Shown: piece after piece, positions 61,469-64,000 of the stretch | Layout of the letters: each line of letters begins with the position of its first letter | Position numbering within the stretch: position 1 is the first letter of the stretch | Source: Artemisia argyi | Lineage: Eukaryota > Streptophyta > Magnoliopsida > Asterales > Asteraceae | Assembly (NCBI GenBank): GCA_030686995.1 | Contig: CM060704.1 | Span: forward strand, 111,854,542 to 111,918,541 | Reading direction: 5' to 3' | DNA: 64,000 nt | Notes under the pieces: model-generated | Told to the model about the DNA's origin: nothing | The model's input: only the letters and a program-made list of their open reading frames with translations | Databases searched by the model: none | Position numbers and translations under genes: made by a program

Positions 61469-64000
61469 TGATGCGTGGAATTGCACCCTCGCAAAAGGTT
61501 TTACCTCTCAAGGGATCTTGAGAAGCTTGCAATCCCCACCAGGCAGTGTACCTGTTCGTTGTAGTATAGTATAGTGACAAGTACCAGGGGATTGATCGTT
61601 CAACTCAGGAATAGTATTCGCTAGGATTAAAAAGTCTACTAAACTAGGTCTAAATGTGAAGGATGATTCTTTTTGTATTTTTATATTTTTATGAAAGCAA
61701 GTAAAATCTCGGGCTTTAAAGGAGTGGGCGGAATTAGTTGCTAATCAAAATAAAATAAAATAAACCTAAACTAATTTGTAGTGTGAACAATAATAAGAGA
61801 AAATGTGTTTACTTAGATTTCATTACTCCCTAGATATCTTTTACTGGTTGATTAGCTTGTTACAATTGCATGGATGACGGGTTATATTCCTTAATACTAG
61901 TTGTAGGGCCGTGTACGAAATTCCCTAACTCTATAAGCTCCTACTTCACTCCTATGTCGAGCCGACTAAAAGCTCCTAACATGGGATCACTAGAATTCGC
62001 TCATGCATTAAATACAACCATAAATCGTAGTACACCTCCGATCATGTTTCTTAAGACGTTCAAGCAAGTTACCAATTGGAAGTCTACCAGTTTTCTTAAG
62101 CCTAACATCGAATACAATCATCCACAACAATTATAAACAAACCATCAACCAATAATCAACATCTAGGTTTCATTATATCTAAGCAAACACAACAAAAAAC
62201 TAGCCTAGCATGTTAAAAAGAAGAAAAGCATAAGATAGAATCACACAACACATAGACATATTGTATGATTATTGGAAAACTTATCTTCAATTGAACATGG
62301 ATGGAACAAGGGTTGAAACCCTTATTGTCACAGAAAATTCGTCTAGGGTTTTACAAAGAAGCTCTCCAAAAAGTTCCACCCTTAATGAATGAAAATTAGA
62401 AAACTGATTGGCCCCAAACGGTCAACCTAAATTGACCAGGTCAATGGTCAACAAGGTCAAACAGCCTAGAGTCAATCTCCGTGGAAGTATAGGGGTTTCC
62501 CTGGGTCGTTATGTCCCGACGAGGTGTGATGGTACGAAAACGGGTTTGTGATCAGGTGAACTTGGACAGAAAGGGGTTGTGATTGATTACACTACTGAAA
62601 TATAAAAAGAAATAGCTTAAGTAAGCTATAATAACATATACGTGAAATTAGAAAAACCAGAAACGTTTAAAACCTAAAAACGCGTACGTTCAAATTAAAG
62701 TTACGTGAACGTACAAAATAAAAAGTGAAAACTGAAATCTGAAAACCCACAGGGGGTGAAAATGACTTTTTTACAAATCTAAGGATGAAAGAAATTTTTT
62801 AGAAAAAGAAAATAAATTTTTACACTAATTACTTATTTAATATTAATTAAATACTATTTAATACTAATGATTAATATTTAAATAACTTAAATACAATATA
62901 TAATATTAATTTAACACTAGAAAAATAAAAATTAAATTTCTAAAATTATATAATAACTAAAAACAAATTTTAAAATTAAAAATATGTCTTTTTGTCTTTT
63001 TGTGGATTTTATATTAATTAATTACTAATCTAATATTAATTACTTCATTAAATTAATTAAAATTATTAAAAATACTAAAATGACTTAGATAATTAGGAAA
63101 AATTTTATAAAACTAATTAACCATCACAGGAATCCTAAAAAATTATAAAAAGTTGGTTTTATGTATTTTTAGACTATTTTACTAATTATTAAACTAAATA
63201 TTAATTAATTACTAATTAAACTATTTAAATTATAAAAACTAGAAGATTAACAGTAAAAATTCTAGAAAAATTCTTAAAATTATTTTATAACATATAAAAG
63301 CTAGGAAAAATATAAAAACTAGGTTTTACTTGATAAAAACTAATTTTGCTATTTAATTCTTAAATATTAATTAATAATTAATAAAACTAATATTAAATCT
63401 AATAAATAATAAATGACAATATAAAATTTGGAAAAATTACTGAAAATACTTTAAGATAAAAGGAAATTAATAAAAATATAAAAATGCAAGTTACTTAATA
63501 AAAATCTAAAAAGGGAAAATTAAAAAGATAAATTAAATTAAATAGAAACTATCACTTATTTTTAAATTGGTTTTTTCTGGATTTTCTTTTTTAAAACTAT
63601 TTAAATACTTAAAAGATGAAACTTTAACAAAGGAACTTGGATAGAAGCTTAAAAATAAGCACTATAGGAAACAAAATGCTTAAGAGGTTGAACAAATAGC
63701 TTATTAGGACTTGAAGGATCTTGAATAAGCTTGCTTATTGAACCACAGACCAAAGTAAGCCAACAAACAATGATAGGGTTTGGGAATAAGCACAACTGAA
63801 CCAAATAAGCTCATAAATAAGCCAGAAATAACCAATAAGCAGATTGCTTATTTGACAGACCAAAATGGGCTAAAAGGACCAACTGTAATGGTCTGTGTGG
63901 TCCACTAGGAGGGTCAGGGGGCCAAATTGGAACTTGATCCTAAAAGTTGGTCAGATAAGCTTCAAAATAAGCTAAGGTTCATCTAATGGGTCCTACTAAC
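61469..64000 (-). mobile_element. LTR or LTR element in minus orientation, running off the window
   Basis: It starts TGATGCGTGG inside the copia 3' ORF. The first 930 bp are the reverse complement of the LTR end of the Ty3-derived element at 42,900-43,845. From about 62,440 it parallels the solo LTR at 53,300 onward (AT-rich tract, then AATAAGC-rich tract). No primer site is adjacent on the left, so this is the outer end of a 3' LTR or a solo LTR. The right end is not visible. No ORF of note. Confidence 0.65.

Overview
This is nuclear DNA from a flowering plant. Genes have GT..AG introns, and the window holds long TA microsatellites, MITEs and many nested LTR retrotransposons. The layout and motifs of the large copia element, the abundant AACCGAACCG-type hAT MITEs, and the Ty3-type repeats recall the daisy family (Asteraceae). 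That assignment is an inference from memory of such families, not a search result.

Region by region. (1) 1-5.8 kb is a small gene island with two convergent host genes: the 3' part of a receptor-like kinase (+, 7 exons, cut by the window edge) and a complete clade-D-type protein phosphatase 2C (-, 4 coding exons, a leader intron, and a MITE in coding intron 1). (2) 5.8-12.1 kb is AT-rich intergenic DNA with small DNA elements, several bounded by visible target-site duplications (TSDs). (3) 12,098-22,111 is a Mutator-like element (MULE) with a perfect 9-bp TSD. It captured exons of a papain-type cysteine protease and was later split by a hAT MITE and a 7.85-kb LTR element with no coding capacity. 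(4) 22.7-23.6 kb holds hAT-type MITEs. (5) 25,156-28,295 is a Harbinger-like element interrupted by a second MULE of the same family (perfect 9-bp TSD), which carries exons of a RAD5-type SNF2 helicase gene. (6) From about 28.5 kb to at least 61.5 kb is one old, decayed Ty1/copia element with gag, protease, integrase, RT-RNase H and an extra 3' ORF. It has been split at least six times: by a non-autonomous gag-only retrotransposon with 3.9-kb LTRs (29,452-41,307), a truncated Ty3-derived element with a 389-aa ORF (about 42,436-46,140), a 296-bp insertion (50,111-50,406), a 4.4-kb solo LTR (53,277-57,709), a hAT MITE (59,632-60,129), and an LTR in minus orientation running off the window (61,469 onward).

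The most unusual signal is inside the gag-only retrotransposon. On the strand opposite to gag, a TATA box and short leader precede a small two-exon gene whose predicted 110-aa product is two tandem, diverged copies of a two-helix membrane module. Other notable signals are the two gene-capturing MULEs of one family, and near-palindromic CTTACGCGTAAG-like arrays both in the copia leader and just before its extra 3' ORF.

Only the kinase and the phosphatase look like functional host genes. No rRNA, tRNA, CRISPR or bacterial features were seen.
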